Source: Gnetum montanum
Taxonomy: Eukaryota > Streptophyta > Gnetopsida > Gnetales > Gnetaceae
Assembly (NCBI GenBank): GCA_015680685.1
Contig: MNCI01030640.1
Location: forward strand, 1-46,374
Length of the DNA stretch: 46,374 bases
Direction: 5' to 3'
The notes below the pieces were generated by a model. The model had not been told where the DNA came from, ran no database searches, and was given only the letters and a program-made list of their open reading frames with translations. The position numbers and the translations under genes were made by a program. How positions within the stretch are numbered: position 1 is the stretch's first letter; the number at the start of each line of letters is the position of its first letter. Positions 33,025 to 44,640 of this stretch are shown here, in pieces.

Positions 33025-34270
33025 GATTATTGCAGGATTCACAACATGACTATGTATAAGCATCTTCATTCTCCTCTGGTCCTCATTGGGCCACATGGTG
33101 ATCTTACATAATGCATCTATCCTCAAGCCTAAACCTTGAGCCTGTAGCCTACGATGGATATATAACATCCGTGGAGGCACCACTAGACTAGCTAGACCAT
33201 CTACTTAAGCCTCTAGATCTAGAGGTAGGTGACATCATGGAGGATCCTCTCATTGAAATCCTCGTAGAAACATCTAGTGGCAAGGCGAAAACATTGAAAC
33301 TTAGTTTTTCGTTAGAGCCTCAACATGCCCATAACATCACAAAAGTACTTAATGAAAACATCAAGGCATTCACGTGGTCTTATAGAGACATGATAGGCCT
33401 AGATCCTTGTGTAGTGTGACATAATATAATCCTTGATCTCAGCATGAAACTAGTAAAACAAAAAGCCTACAAGGTTAGGCTTAAGGTGGAATTGGTAGTC
33501 TGTGATGAAATCACCAAGCTCTATAAAGCTAGTTTCATCTAGGCAATTGCCTACATTGATTAGGTCTGCAACATCATTATTATCCCTATGAAAAATACAA
33601 GTATATGTATTTGCATAGACTTCTAGGACCTGAACAACGCAATGATTAGAGATGACCTCCCATTGCCTAGTATTAATCAATTGGTTGATACCATGAATAG
33701 TCATGCCTTGTTATCCTTTATGGAAGGATTCTTGGGGTACAACTAGATTCAAATCAACCTAGAGCACTAGCTTAGTACTATCTTAATGACTCCTTGGGGT
33801 ACATTTTGCTACACCATGATGCCCTTTCAACTCAAGAACACAAGAGCAACTTATCAATAAGCCATGACATACATCTTTAGCCATTACTTGTTAGGTCTAC
33901 TCAATGATTTCATGGGTGATATAGCAATTAAATCCAAGGCATCACACAATCATGTAGATGATTTAGATCTTATGCCCAAATGTTACCTGAAGCATGAACT
34001 TAGGCTAAATCTTAAGAAATATGTCATCAATGTCAAAACAGGTCACATGCTAGGTTTCATAATATCTGAAGTAGGAATATGCATAAACCTTGATAAGGTT
34101 AAGATCATTATCAAGTTAGCACCACTAGCCAACCTTAAGGAGCTATGAGGTTTACAAGACATATTGTAATTCATACGCTAGTTTATTGCACAATTGACTA
34201 ACAAGTTGTAGCCAATGCAACACTTGCTCAAAAAGGATGTCCATTTTGAGTAGATAGCTCAATGCCAAGA
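33025..34270 (+). pseudogene. pol: Reverse transcriptase of element Y, degraded
   Basis: It has the same layout as X: an N-terminal extension with LIGPHGDLT (33090), an open segment 33237-33419 with FTWSYRDMIGLDP, then RT blocks CIDF-stop-DLNNA (33610), DDLPLP, SFMEGFLGYN (33715), TPWGTFCY (33790) and a shifted frame at 33864-34148. The catalytic motif reads FMGD (33912-33923), where X has YVDD, so one catalytic Asp is lost. LGFIISEVGICINLDKV follows near 34050. Stops at Arg and Gln codons coincide with several in X. It is inactive. Confidence 0.8.
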
Positions 34271-34319
34271 GGCATTTAACCTTAAATAAGAGCTAGCTAA
34301 ACTTCCAATGGTCTACCTC

Positions 34320-34660
34320 CACAAGGAGATAAACCATTCTACATCTACCTTGCTACCTTTGACGTGATGGTACCAAGGTCCTGGTGTATTACCTAAGCCA
34401 TGCATTAGTGGCCTACAAAGTAAAATACAATGATGTGGAAAATACTTGCGTCACCTTAGTCTTTTCACTTAAGAAGTAGAGACATTATCTTTTTCGTAGC
34501 CAAGTAAATGTCATCTACAAAAGCAATGTACTCTGAGCTATTATAATAAATATCTATGAGAGTAGTCACATAGCATGTTGGAAAGTAATAACTATGGAGT
34601 TTGACCTACATTACATTACACAAACATCAACCAAAGGTCAAGCAATAGCCACACAACTTA
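34320..34660 (+). pseudogene. pol: First RNase H of element Y, partly deleted
   Basis: FYIYLATFD (34335) is followed almost at once by LVYYLSHAL (34382), so about twenty residues present in X are missing. Then come KYNDVENT, HYLF, and the open end MEFDLHYITQTSTKGQAIA (34594). The frame is shifted between these blocks. Confidence 0.65.
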
Positions 34661-34724
34661 TGGCTTCCCCAATTAACAACCAATCAATGATAGATCCAGA
34701 ATTTCCAAATGAACATGTCACTAG

Positions 34725-35175
34725 CATAAGCCAAGTGCCTGACAAATTTGAGGCATTGTTACACTTTGATGATGCTTCAACCTCCCAAAGAGGTAGTACT
34801 ACTGCTGTAATCAGATTCCCCTCTAGGGATATCTAACCCTTCACATATCATTTTGCATTTTCTTGTACTAACAACATGACAAAGTATGAGAGTCTTCTCT
34901 AGGGTATCTTAGCAGCTCACAACCTAGAGATACAAAACCTAGCAATCCAAGTAGATTTCCAACTAGTTGTCAACCAAGTCATAGAGGTTTATGCTTGCAA
35001 AGCCCAATACTTGAAGCCTTATTGTGACTTGGCAAAGCACTTTCTCAAGAAATTTGTAACTATTGATGTTTAGCATATCCCATACAACAAAAACTTCATT
35101 GCCAATGCATTAACTATCTTAGCCTTAAGCATCGCACTTGAAATGTTTTGCATATTTCCCATTGTAGTGGAAATT
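34725..35175 (+). pseudogene. pol: Second (archaeal-type) RNase H of element Y
   Basis: HFDDAS (34760) corresponds to FDGTS of X, NNMTKYESLL (34870) holds the Glu, and QVDFQLVVNQV (34950) the third acid (GDS in X, with Asp kept). The last motif reads NKNFIANALT (35088), where Asp of the AD pair has become Asn. It is the same domain as 21500-21910, more decayed. Confidence 0.7.
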
Positions 35176-35224
35176 TACAATGTACTTGTCACATAAGCAA
35201 TAACATTGCATATATCACCACAGT

Positions 35225-36500
35225 AAGCATGACCCACATAATAGAGTGGTATGATGGCATCAAGTCATACCTTCTACAAGGTGAACCTCCACAGCATCTA
35301 ACCACTACCCAAAAGGATTTAGTGTGAAATAAATTATGGCAGTATGTCATCATGGGTGATAGCACACTATGCCACCAATCCTATGATGGCATATTGCTAA
35401 CATGCGTTAGTAACAACAAAGCATAGATGATCATTGAACAAGTCCACAAGGGACTCTATAGAGGCCACATAGCACCCAAGGTAATGGTAGCAAAAATCAA
35501 ATGCTTAGGCTACTATTGGCCTTACATGGAGCATGATTGCATTTCCAAGGTCAAGACATATGACACATGTCAATGGCATCGTAACGTAATGCATGTGCCA
35601 CCCACTAAGCTACATACAACATAGATCACGTGGTCATTTCGACGTTAGGGGTTGGACATCATAGGACCAATAATGCCTATGTCCTCTATAGGGCATAATT
35701 TCATCATAACTGCCACTAAGTATTTTACGATTAGGACTAAAGCTATTCTTCTTAGGAGGACTACATTGCAACAAGTTTGTAAATTCATACTTGATAACAT
35801 AGTGTCCCATTTTGGTCTGCCTATGACCATTGTCACAGACAATGAGCCATAATTTAGTAATGCTAAGACTGGTGCCTTTTGCAAGTGCCTTAAAATCAAA
35901 CATTTATTTTCATCACCATACTACCCATAAGTGAATGGCCAAGTAGAGGCCACAAACAAGGTCATCATCAATCTTCTAAAGAATATGCTTTATAGTAGCA
36001 AAAGATGATGGCATGAGTAGCTAATATATGCACTATGGGCCTATCGTAGAACATGGTGAATTGCAATAGATAAGATGCCATACAGTGTAGTTTATGGATC
36101 TAAAGCCATCTTTCCTCTTTAATTGTAGGTCCCATAATAGGTCCCATCACTCTATGTAATCCTTTCAAGCTTCCTCAACGAGGCTCAAAACAATGAGTTG
36201 AGAACTATCAACCTTGACTCAATAGAGGAGGAGTGCATGCAACTACTTGGTTAAATCAAGTGGTACTAGGAAACGCCATGGCAAAAATAATGTCATAATT
36301 AGCATTAACACCCAATCAAGGAAGGGTACTTGGTCCTCGAGGCTATTTGCAAACTTGTGGATAAATTCTTAGCTAACTAGGAAGGACCTTTCTTGGTCAT
36401 TAAGGCTCGTAGCAACAGAGCATTCAAGCTTGTTGATCATGATAGCAACAAATTTTCCAATTTGGTAAACCACTCATACCTAAATTCATACTATACCTAG
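35225..36500 (+). pseudogene. pol: Integrase of element Y, degraded but full length
   Basis: The zinc domain has VHKGLYRGH (35440) and TYDTCQ (35560), so one Cys is Tyr. The core keeps D in GLDIIGPI (35650), D in VTDNE (35838) and E in VEATNK (35945). The C-terminal domain, missing in X, is readable: IKEGYLVL (36317), WEGPFLVIKA (36380, the GPF motif of Gypsy integrases) and FKLVDHDSN (36426). A stop lies near 36497. TAG stops are frequent where Trp or Gln fits. Confidence 0.8.
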
Positions 36501-36530
36501 TACATAGCATTACATCAATGACAAAGCAAG

Positions 36531-37050
36531 GTAATCAAAAGTCTTCTATGACTATAAACTGGCATAGAAAATTTACTATGACTATAAACTAGCATAGAAA
36601 TTCTGCTACAACTATAAATTGGCATAGAGAGTTTGCTATGACTATAAACTAGCATAGATTAGTCTGCTATGACTATAAACTGGCATGAATAGTCTACTAC
36701 AACTATAAACTAGCAAATTCACATCCACTATGATGCTAAACTGACACAACAATAATCTGCTATGACTATAAATTGGAATAGATCATCCTTGGGCCACAAT
36801 GCTAAAACTGACACCCATAGTATTTGCTCACCATGATGCTTAAATTAGCACAACTCATCCTTGTGGCATAACGTTAAACTAACATAACATCCATGATTTG
36901 CTATGATGTTAAACTAGAACATAATAGTTTACTAAGACTATAAACTAGCACATCATAATCTACCATGATGTTAAATTAGGTTCATAGTTGGCTAGGTCCC
37001 TAAACTAACATATCATGAGGTTTACCAAGACCTTAAACTAGGTTCACAGC
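36531..37050 (+). repeat. Third TTAAACTAG-type array of Y (after integrase)
   Basis: About seventeen units of 29-32 bases follow CTGCTATGACTATAAACTAGCATAGA. The left units have ACTATAAACTGGCA, the right ones GACCTTAAACTAGG. It begins with GTAATC at the donor-like position homologous to 24694 in X. Confidence 0.9.
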
Positions 37051-38555
37051 TTGACACACATAGCTCAACAAACATAGTTCTACGTGCAAGCAAGCATGAA
37101 TACTTTTGATCCTTCATCATTTGCCAACATCTCATGGCCAAGGTGGGGTGGGGCATTACAGCTCCAGAATGGAATTCACATCATCAGGAGAGGCCCCTCG
37201 AAAATTTATAGTGTTACCACCCTTGGTATTTTGTTGATCCTCCAAAAATGCATTTTGGAATTTTGTTAACCTTCTGAAGCTCCTACCATTATCATCAGTA
37301 TCAACCCCAGGTTGCACCAATAACATTGCCGACCTTGGGTATTTCATTATTGGTTGGTGTTCTCACAGTCAGCACAATCCTAGCATTAGGGCCTCAATCA
37401 TCTTACTTACTTCATTAGGCTCTTGCCATTACTTGAGTACTTGCCTTTGGTATGATTTCTAGAGCTTTTGTAGCTCTCTCACTTTGGCAACTGCACTAGT
37501 TTTCTTGCACTAGCAATGCAAGCTCTTACACCTAGTCAAGCACTTGTAGCACTTGTAGCATCCTCATAGCCAACAGTTTGCTCTCATCTTGTATTGTATG
37601 GTTGCTTTTCTTGCTTTATCTATGTTGTATTTGCAAGATGAAGCCCTGGAGGCAATCAAGCAAAGATGCATCTCATCGTGGTAGCAAGATGCAACATCGC
37701 TCCGATGTGCATGATTAGGCTAGCTAAACTGCTTAAGACTGCACATCCCTATAACCCTACTTTAGCTCACTTACATTTACCCCTTTTGCCTTACATTTTC
37801 CTACTTTCCTCTACATCACCAAGTTTGCAACCCCTCTTATGCACATGGCACCCTCTTTGTGGAAACCATAGAACCCATAGAAAATGTAATGCAACTCATC
37901 CTATGAGGAGCCTTTGTAGGCTGGTCAAAGCCCAAGCGGATGTAATGCAACTCATCCCCAAGAGGAAAAACCTATCCTACATATGTAACATAGTTTCCTA
38001 AAGTAAAGTTAATTAGGTGGCACATAGTCCACTTGATGAAAAGCATCTTGTAGCTAGCATCTTGCAATGTACAGAACCCAAAGCAGGTTCACCTTGTAGT
38101 CAAAAAAATGGAGTAAAACAAGTCCCCAAGTACAACTAGCAAAGCTACAATTTTGTAACTAGTCCAACCCTAAATGCACATTGACCTTCTCACAAGTACT
38201 TTGATGAGAGGTCATAGTTTTAGGGGCAAATTGTTCTAGTGCCATGGATGCTGACTCTCTCACAAGCACTCCAACGAGAGGTCATTGTTTTGATGACAAG
38301 CCATCTTAGTGTCATGATCCTCATCAACCATGTTGACTCTACATCTTATAGTGAGATGCATTGTTTGCATCTCATTCCCTTGTTACCTCTTAGCACGCTT
38401 CCTACATCCTTTATCCCTAGCACTCTTAAGCATGGTGAAGTGACATTTGGTTGGGTACTGATGAGTGATGTTGGTGCTAGGCCTGCCATGATGTTTTGCA
38501 TTCTTTGTTGATGTTTCTTGAGCCACTCCTCCAAACATTAGCAAAGAGGGACAAA
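37051..38555 (+). other. 3' non-coding tract of Y with polypurine tract
   Basis: This is homologous in patches to X 25041-26503. The acceptor of X (25690-25691) corresponds here to CAA at 37634-37636, a likely G-to-A loss of CAG. A short block (GTAATGCAACTCATCC) occurs twice, near 37890 and 37940. CACAAGTACTTTGATGAGAGGTCAT and its variant near 38265 are tandem copies. It ends with GCAAAGAGGGACAAA, purine-rich, directly before the LTR. No gene is seen. Confidence 0.55.
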
Positions 38556-38660
38556 TGAAATAGCATCAAATTTGGGCTCCCAAGTCTTAACCGCAAATTT
38601 CTCTGAGTATCAAAACTTGGCAAATTACTCTAAGTATTGAGACTACATTCCCACTACTAG

Positions 38661-39107
38661 GACTATGCTCCAAAGCGTAGTCAATGTAGTTGACATGGAC
38701 TATAGATTTGTAGAATTTTCTAAGTATCAACAGCAACTACAAACATTTCTAACTATGCTCATCCTCCTAGGACTACACTCTAGAGCGTAGTCAACATAGT
38801 TGGCCTTGGATTTACTAGTTTTGCGAATTTTCCTAATTCTTAAGCTAAAGGCTATTGAGCATGGTTGGAATGAATGAAATAGTTTGGCAAATTTTCTAAC
38901 TCCTAAGCCTACACTCCTTACTATGCTCTAGAGCGTAGTTAGCGTATTCTACATGGGCACATCATATTTGTCAGATTTTTTTGAGTGTTAGGGCTATTCT
39001 CACACCTCTGAGACTATGCTTTAAAGCATAGCTAGTGTAGCCTACACATAGCATCATTTTCTATCAAGATTTTCCTAACTCCTGGGGCTACTCTCTAGAG
39101 TGTAGGT
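38661..39107. promoter_or_regulatory. Palindrome series in the Y LTR
   Basis: Near-palindromes of about 20 bases lie at 38661-38682, 38771-38792, 38920-38940, 39012-39033 and 39086-39107. That at 39014-39031 (CTATGCTTTAAAGCATAG) is perfect. The shared core is CTAYGCT-CTAGA/TTTAA-AGCRTAG. They are probably protein-binding sites or folded RNA in U3; the sequence does not decide. Confidence 0.65.
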
Positions 39108-39521
39108 AGTGTAGTCTTCCGAAGCTACCTTTAGAAGCCTCTAGAACTTAGCACTGGCTTGCATCTCAGCTTCAACATTCCTTTGACAAGAAAGATTAGC
39201 AATTTGCATTTTTTACACCTCCCATTTGCTCCTAAATTGTACCTATGATTGACACCACTTGAGAGGGTGGGCAGTGTAGCCTTAGAGTGTAGTCTCCAAA
39301 TTGCATTATTTTGCATTATTTTTAGGTACATTGCAATGTATGTGGAACTCACACATGCAGTCTTGGTAGTGTAGTCACTATCTAGAAATCTCATATGGTC
39401 CATTGGAGCACACTAGTAGAACACTATTTTGCTTCAGTGGGCACATAGTTGGGGCTCACGTAGTCCCAAGTATCCCTCTACCACATGGCACTTGATGCTC
39501 AATTCATGCTAACCCTTACCC

Positions 39522-39529
39522 TATAAATA
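39522..39529 (+). promoter_or_regulatory. TATA box of Y LTR
   Basis: TATAAATA after ACCC, in the position matching 9713 and 28172 of the X LTRs. Confidence 0.65.
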
Positions 39530-40479
39530 TCCTTGCATCTCATGTTTTAGGGGTTGACATTTTTCATTCAATAGTTGGCATTTTGGCATAAGCATCCTTG
39601 CACTTGAGCACACTTAGCACCTTGAGAAACTTCGGGGCACCATCGACCACCGTTGCACACCACCACAACACCATTGTACACTACCCAACACACTTCCAAC
39701 CACCATAGGTTGTAGGACATCATGGTAGCCAACCCAATAGGCTCAGACTTCACATCAAAAATTAGTTCTTCATCCTAAGACTATGGCTATGCTCACTTAC
39801 TATGCATATTGTACACTACATACCTCCTAAACTTTCCTTTGTAATTAACTACACTCCCCCCCATTTAGGGTGGCATCACTTTCTCTTTTTCCCACATCTT
39901 TCTCATTTTTTAACATTTTCTCTTGCATTGTATTATTTTATTCACTTTTTTCACCATTTAAGCAAGTATTCACACGTTCATGCCCTCATTCTTACATTTT
40001 GAAAGCTTTGCTATGCTCACACCTGAAAACACTGTGGACATTGCAAAACATTGTATCACCACCTTAACATTTCTTTCATTGTAACACCTATAAGTCCTAG
40101 TTTAATCAACAAGACCATCCTAGGCACCCCACTTCCATTTTTTAGTAGGCCCTCTTGTGGGAGCAAGGTCAAGACTCTACAATCACAAATCCCTTTGTGT
40201 CCCATTCCAACCTCTAACATTTTCGATTGCAACACCTCCTCTCTCAACCTAGTTACCTCCTACTTCATTCATGTAGGACAAAATTCCCCCATAGTCATGG
40301 CAACGAAATGCTACAAGTGCTATAAATTTATAACTAGCTTTCCAGTTGAGTGGTTTAGATAATCGATCTAGAAAATGACCATTTTTCCAACCCAACAATC
40401 CTCCCAAATCCTCACAACCTAATGTGGTTGGTTGCCATGTACATCTAACACCCTCATCCTTTGCATTAAATGTATTCGA

Positions 40480-40970
40480 GAATCCTTCAAATCAAATGCC
40501 ACCTTAAATTTGCACTATGATGCTAACTCATGTTATTTCCAATTAAATCAAGGCTAGCAACCTTCCTATACCATGATTCAACCCAGGAAGTCCTCTTATT
40601 TACTTGTAGATCACAAGACATGAGCCATGCAAGGCTCTTTCTGATTCTAGTTTTGGTGTCATTCTCATCTCCTATGACATGTACAAGCTTAGAACCTACC
40701 ACACCTTAAGAAGAGCAATATCCTTTTGGAATTGGCAGATCAATCAATCACTGTCCCTTTAGGATTAGTGGAGGACACTGTGACCATAGTTTGTGGGTGG
40801 TCTTATCCTGATGATTTCTTGTGATCAATGTAGAAATTTGCAAAGATAACTTCCCCATCATTATGGTACATGCATGTTTGAGCATTGTTGATGCATGAAT
40901 CAACATCAAGGATCTCTCCTTGGAAATCTCCAAGGAAAATGAATTTGGATGGCCTGAGAAGAAGTAAGTT
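40480..40970 (+). pseudogene. pro: Aspartic protease region of Athila-like element Z
   Basis: Readable blocks are ILLELADQSITVPLGLVED (near 40730), corresponding to the Athila segment with ADRS...P.G.VED, and then a frame with VEICKDNFPIIMV and IVDA (40825-40900), matching the region before and within ILGRPFL...IDV of that family. The order and spacing suit Athila proteases. The frame is shifted and stops are present. I see nothing of the gag gene that should precede it; Y ends at 40234. Confidence 0.55.
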
Positions 40971-41159
40971 CCATGCATCACATATAGTGATAATAGGTGC
41001 AATTGCATGTAGAAAATATGGTCTATTAATAGTACATTTATTAAAGCATGCAATTAATATGTACATGAAACATATATCCAAAGGTGCCCATACACAGTAG
41101 CCATAAAACAAGAGGACACCCAGTGGCTAATAGTTGACTCTGATAGCAACACATTATGC

Positions 41160-42110
41160 ATGGAACCCACTAAGAGCTTGACATGTGCCTATGTCAAGGG
41201 CATGGAAGAACTTGACCAAGTTCATTACCAACTCTTTGATGATAAAAATGATGATACCTTTTGGGGAGAGTTAGAAATCCCTGATAGTTTCAAGAAAGAA
41301 TCCCTAGAGTTAAAAACTCTACTAGCTTGCATGGAGTATACATTTTTAGATAATGATAAGTTGATTATCATTAATGAAAATCTTTCTTCTGAATAGAAAT
41401 ACAAGCTATTAAATATGGTAAACAAATGTCCAATATCCTTTGCTTGGTCATATCCTAAGTTGACTAAAATTGATTCAAGGATATACTAGCATTGCATTTA
41501 CACTAATCCATCCGTGAAGCTAGGAAAGAAACCACAAAGATGACTAAATTCCAAGTTGAAGCAGATCATCAAAGAGGAAATAAAACAACTTCTCAAGGTA
41601 GGGTTCATATATCCCATTGCAAATAACAAGTGGATTAGTCACTAGTAATTGTGCCAAAGAAAGGTGACAAGTGGTGGATCCACATCAAATTTAGGCTGTT
41701 AAATATGGTAACATTTAAAGATCATTTTTCATTACCATTTGTGGACCAAGTGTTGGACACTATATTTGGCCATTGTTATTATAGCTTCTTGGATGGTTAT
41801 AGTGGCTATAACCAAATCCAGATTGCACCAAAAGATCAGGTCAAAATAATATTCACAAGTGCCTGGGGGACTTTTGCATATTGTAAGATGTCATTCAGTT
41901 TGTGCAATGCCCCTACAACATTCCAATGCCTAGTCCTTAGTATTTTTCAATAGAAAATTGGTAGTGAGATAGAAGTCTTTATGGATGACTTCTCTATCTA
42001 TGGTGCTACATTTTAGCAAGCACTGAATTGCCTTAAACATGTACTAAAAAGATGTGTTGAAACAAACCTTAGGCTCAAAGCCATTTAATGGTCCAAGAAG
42101 GTATAGTATT
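41160..42110 (+). pseudogene. pol: Reverse transcriptase of element Z (Athila-like)
   Basis: An open N-terminal segment (41160-41396) contains LKTLLACMEYTFLDND, the Athila pre-RT motif (LKPLP..L.YAFL). RT blocks follow: IKQLLKVGFIYPI (41582), VPKKGDK (41650), KDHFSLPFVDQVLD (41719), FLDGYSGYNQIQIAP (41788), GTFAYCKMSFSLCNAPTTFQ (41867) and the catalytic FMDD (41978-41989), intact. Compared with angiosperm Athila, the stretch between VPKK and the KDHF block is short. Few stops occur up to 41953, then frameshifts. It is a different lineage from X and Y. Confidence 0.8.
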
Positions 42111-42760
42111 AGGGCACAAAATTACTCAGGTAGGGATTGAGGTAGATTTAGAAAAGATAAGGGTCATCCAAGGAATCACATGTTAGCTAGAGATAGTCAA
42201 AGACATTTGATCATTCCTTGGACACACTAGCTACTATCGATAGTTTATAGAGAATTTTTTTAAGATTGCAAAACCATTAGTCAAGCTTACAAACAAAGAT
42301 GCTACATTATCTAGATCGAGTGCAAACAAGAATTTCAATAGCTAAAGGAAAAACTTGTAGAAACTCCAATTCTATAGGTACTATATTTCTCTAGATCATT
42401 TCACATAATTATCAATGCATCTAATTATGTCTTGGAAACCATGCTTATGTAGTTTGATGATAAGAAACATCCATATTACATCCATTATGTGAGCTGAAGC
42501 ATTGTGGGTGCATAGTTGAATTATACCACAACTAAGAAAAAATTAATGGCAATGGTGTATGCTCTCAAAAAGTTTAGGCACTATGTGTTTGGCTATAAGG
42601 TGCTTGTGCACATAGATCATAGTGCCATCCACTTCCTAATGAATAAGCCAATGTCAAGCCCCTATAGTGTATGGTGGTTGGAGATCTTGCAAGAATTCGA
42701 TCTCACAATAATAGTTTGGAAAGGGACTGAAAATGTGGTCATTGATCATCTCTCTTAGTT
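42111..42760 (+). pseudogene. pol: RNase H of element Z
   Basis: The connection segment is broken by stops up to 42360. RNase H starts near FHIIINASNY (42400), where the first catalytic Asp has become Asn. It continues in an open frame (42516-42758): NYTTTKKKLMAMVYALKKF, in which the usual Glu is Lys, then HIDHSAI with Asp, and LQEFDLTI, ENVVIDHLS, matching the end of the Athila RNase H. No second RNase H is present, unlike X and Y. Confidence 0.75.
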
Positions 42761-42829
42761 AAGATGGAATAACAAAGAGGGGGAGAGTCTTCTTTCCAAT
42801 CAATTTCCAAAAAAAACTCCTCTTTACAA

Positions 42830-43720
42830 GAGCAATAAATGACCAAGTGCCCAACGAACCAATATGGTATAATGACATCCTCACTTACCTTCTCACTTAG
42901 GAGATGCCACAAGATTTGAACTTTAGGAAGAAAAAATAGTTTCTTCATCTGACTAAGTACTTCATGGAAACCAACAAACACCTTTACAAGGTGTGTGCTA
43001 ATGGCTTGGTTCATTGGTGCATCCCTGGTATAGAGTAATTTCATGTTCTCCAGTATGCTCATGAAGGCCCTTGTGGATGCCACTATGTTGGGAGATGCAC
43101 AACCATAGAAATATTGACAGTGGGATACTATTGGCCTATAATATTCAAGGATGTCCATAAATTTGTTTGATCTTGTGAACACTATCAATGAAATGGTGGG
43201 ATGATTGCTTAAATGAATGATCCTCAATACTGGATTCAATCACTGGAGCCCTTTGACATATGGGGCATTGACTTCATGAGTCCCATCAGCTCCATGTCTA
43301 ATGAAAAGGCATGCATCATCATATTAGTCGACTACTACACCAAATGGATAGAAGCAATAGCCGTCACCAATTGTACATCATCCACTGCTACTTGATTTGT
43401 ACAACAAAATGTGGTAAATAGGTTTGAGATGCGATGTGCATTGATTTCTAAAAATGGAACTCATTTTATACATGCCACTTTTCAAAAACACATGCAATCC
43501 TTGTGGATAAAACATAAATTAACAACACCCTATCACCCCCAAGCTAATTGTCAATTAGAAGTTACCAATAGGGAGATCACAAAGATCCTAATAAGAATCA
43601 TAAGAAATATAGGAGAGACTAGAGAACAAAACTCAACGATACCCTCTAGGTTTACCACTCCACATGGAAACTCCCCTGTATGGAAAACTTCCAACACTTT
43701 CAATATAATCTAAGCTCTAT
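42830..43720 (+). pseudogene. pol: Integrase of element Z, 3' end lost
   Basis: The zinc domain has AHEGPCGCHYVG (43060) and SCEHYQ (43175, second Cys changed to Tyr). The core has FDIWGIDFMSP (43252) with the first Asp and Trp-Gly-Ile-Asp typical of Athila, LVDYYTKWIEAI (43324), SKNGTHF (43446; the usual Asp replaced), and QLEVTNREI with Glu (43551). After about 43620 the frame shifts, and the C-terminal domain and everything beyond cannot be followed. Confidence 0.75.
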
Positions 43721-44640
43721 ACAATTTCAATAGCCTATGAATTGGACCTTGACTTGAGCCTAGCACAAAAGTTTAAATGTGATGAAATTCTTGGAGAGGG
43801 CTTAATAATTCACAATAATAAAAAGAGGATTTCATTGAAAAATGTTATGAAGATGCATAGAATTGGATGTCATTGATGGAGTACACAAAAGGATTTAATT
43901 GTGAGAATGTCTAAGGATAAAGAACTTAACTAACCCAACCAAAAGATATGCAAGTGGGTCCTTCACAAAGTAGGCACATGCCCTTTATTACCCTTGTATA
44001 ACTACATACTGAGGAGTCTATGGATCCCATGGATGATTAATGGTTATAGAAACTAAAGTACAAAAACTTGGAAGAAACTACCTAAGAATTTCAACACATC
44101 AAATAAGAACATAAAATTGACAGTGAGGTGAGATATGGAAAGCATAGATGATTGAGAGAGTATGTGAAATGAAGTTCCTGATTGGGGTCAGATGAAGTCC
44201 CTTGTGAATTTTATAGTTAAATGATCTAATAAAATCCATCTTTAGTCTAGACCAAAACCAACCATGTCTAGTGACTTCGCATTGCCATTCTAAGATCAGT
44301 CCACCTCCCAATTTAAAAAATATAAAATAACCAACATAACATTCCCCACCACCTATAAAGGACCAAACTAATAATTGAATGATCAATAGAGGCCACATCC
44401 CTCAAGTATGCCATGGCAATCAAGCATACTTGTAGATGGGTTACAATTACGAGTGGATAACATTGAGCATTTCCCGCTACTCCTTTGTATCCATAAACAT
44501 CATAGCTTGTTGAAAATTCTTGAATTTCTCTACCTTTCATGCCCACTTTGTAGCATCCCCCTTACCATCAAGATGCAATTTTATGAACGTCCTCCTAATG
44601 AATCATCTAAGTGCTTACCAAGAAGATTACTTGTTAATGT
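43721..44640. other. Unassigned DNA between element Z and the third antisense gene copy
   Basis: There is no LTR, polypurine tract or clear gene. The minus strand near 44640-44470 shows a continuous stretch with FQQAMMFMDTKE that may be coding, but I cannot place it in a family. A junction between two elements probably lies here. Confidence 0.3.

Larger units (their letters stand above)
2120..40234 (+). mobile_element. Element Y: giant Tat/Ogre-like Ty3-Gypsy element, split by element X
   Basis: The parts run in Gypsy order on the plus strand: gag (2120-5080), protease (5227-5511), a conserved antisense gene (6619-8069 and 28748 to about 30835), pol (33025-36500), a 3' non-coding tract, a polypurine-like tract (38541-38555) and a 3' LTR (38556-40234). 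Element X (8070-28747) is inserted within it. Without X the surviving body is about 17.4 kb. The second, archaeal-type RNase H and the distance between protease and RT place it in the Tat lineage with Ogre-like organisation. No 5' LTR is visible. All frames are broken, so it is a dead copy. Confidence 0.8.
38556..40234 (+). repeat. 3' LTR of element Y
   Basis: It starts TGAAATAGC and ends GATTGCAACA. Both ends and the internal promoter line up with the X LTR, but the body is different and shorter (1679 bases). U3 carries at least five copies of a palindrome around CTATGCTCTAGAGCGTAG, and a TATA box (TATAAATA) lies at 39522-39529. T-rich open frames at 39802-40067 and 40051-40362 are LTR sequence, not genes. 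Confidence 0.75.

Noticed and set aside
39802-40362. T-rich open frames in and after the Y LTR
   Set aside because: They are low-complexity TTC/CAC-rich sequence in the R-U5 part of the LTR. One crosses the LTR end, as a gene would not.
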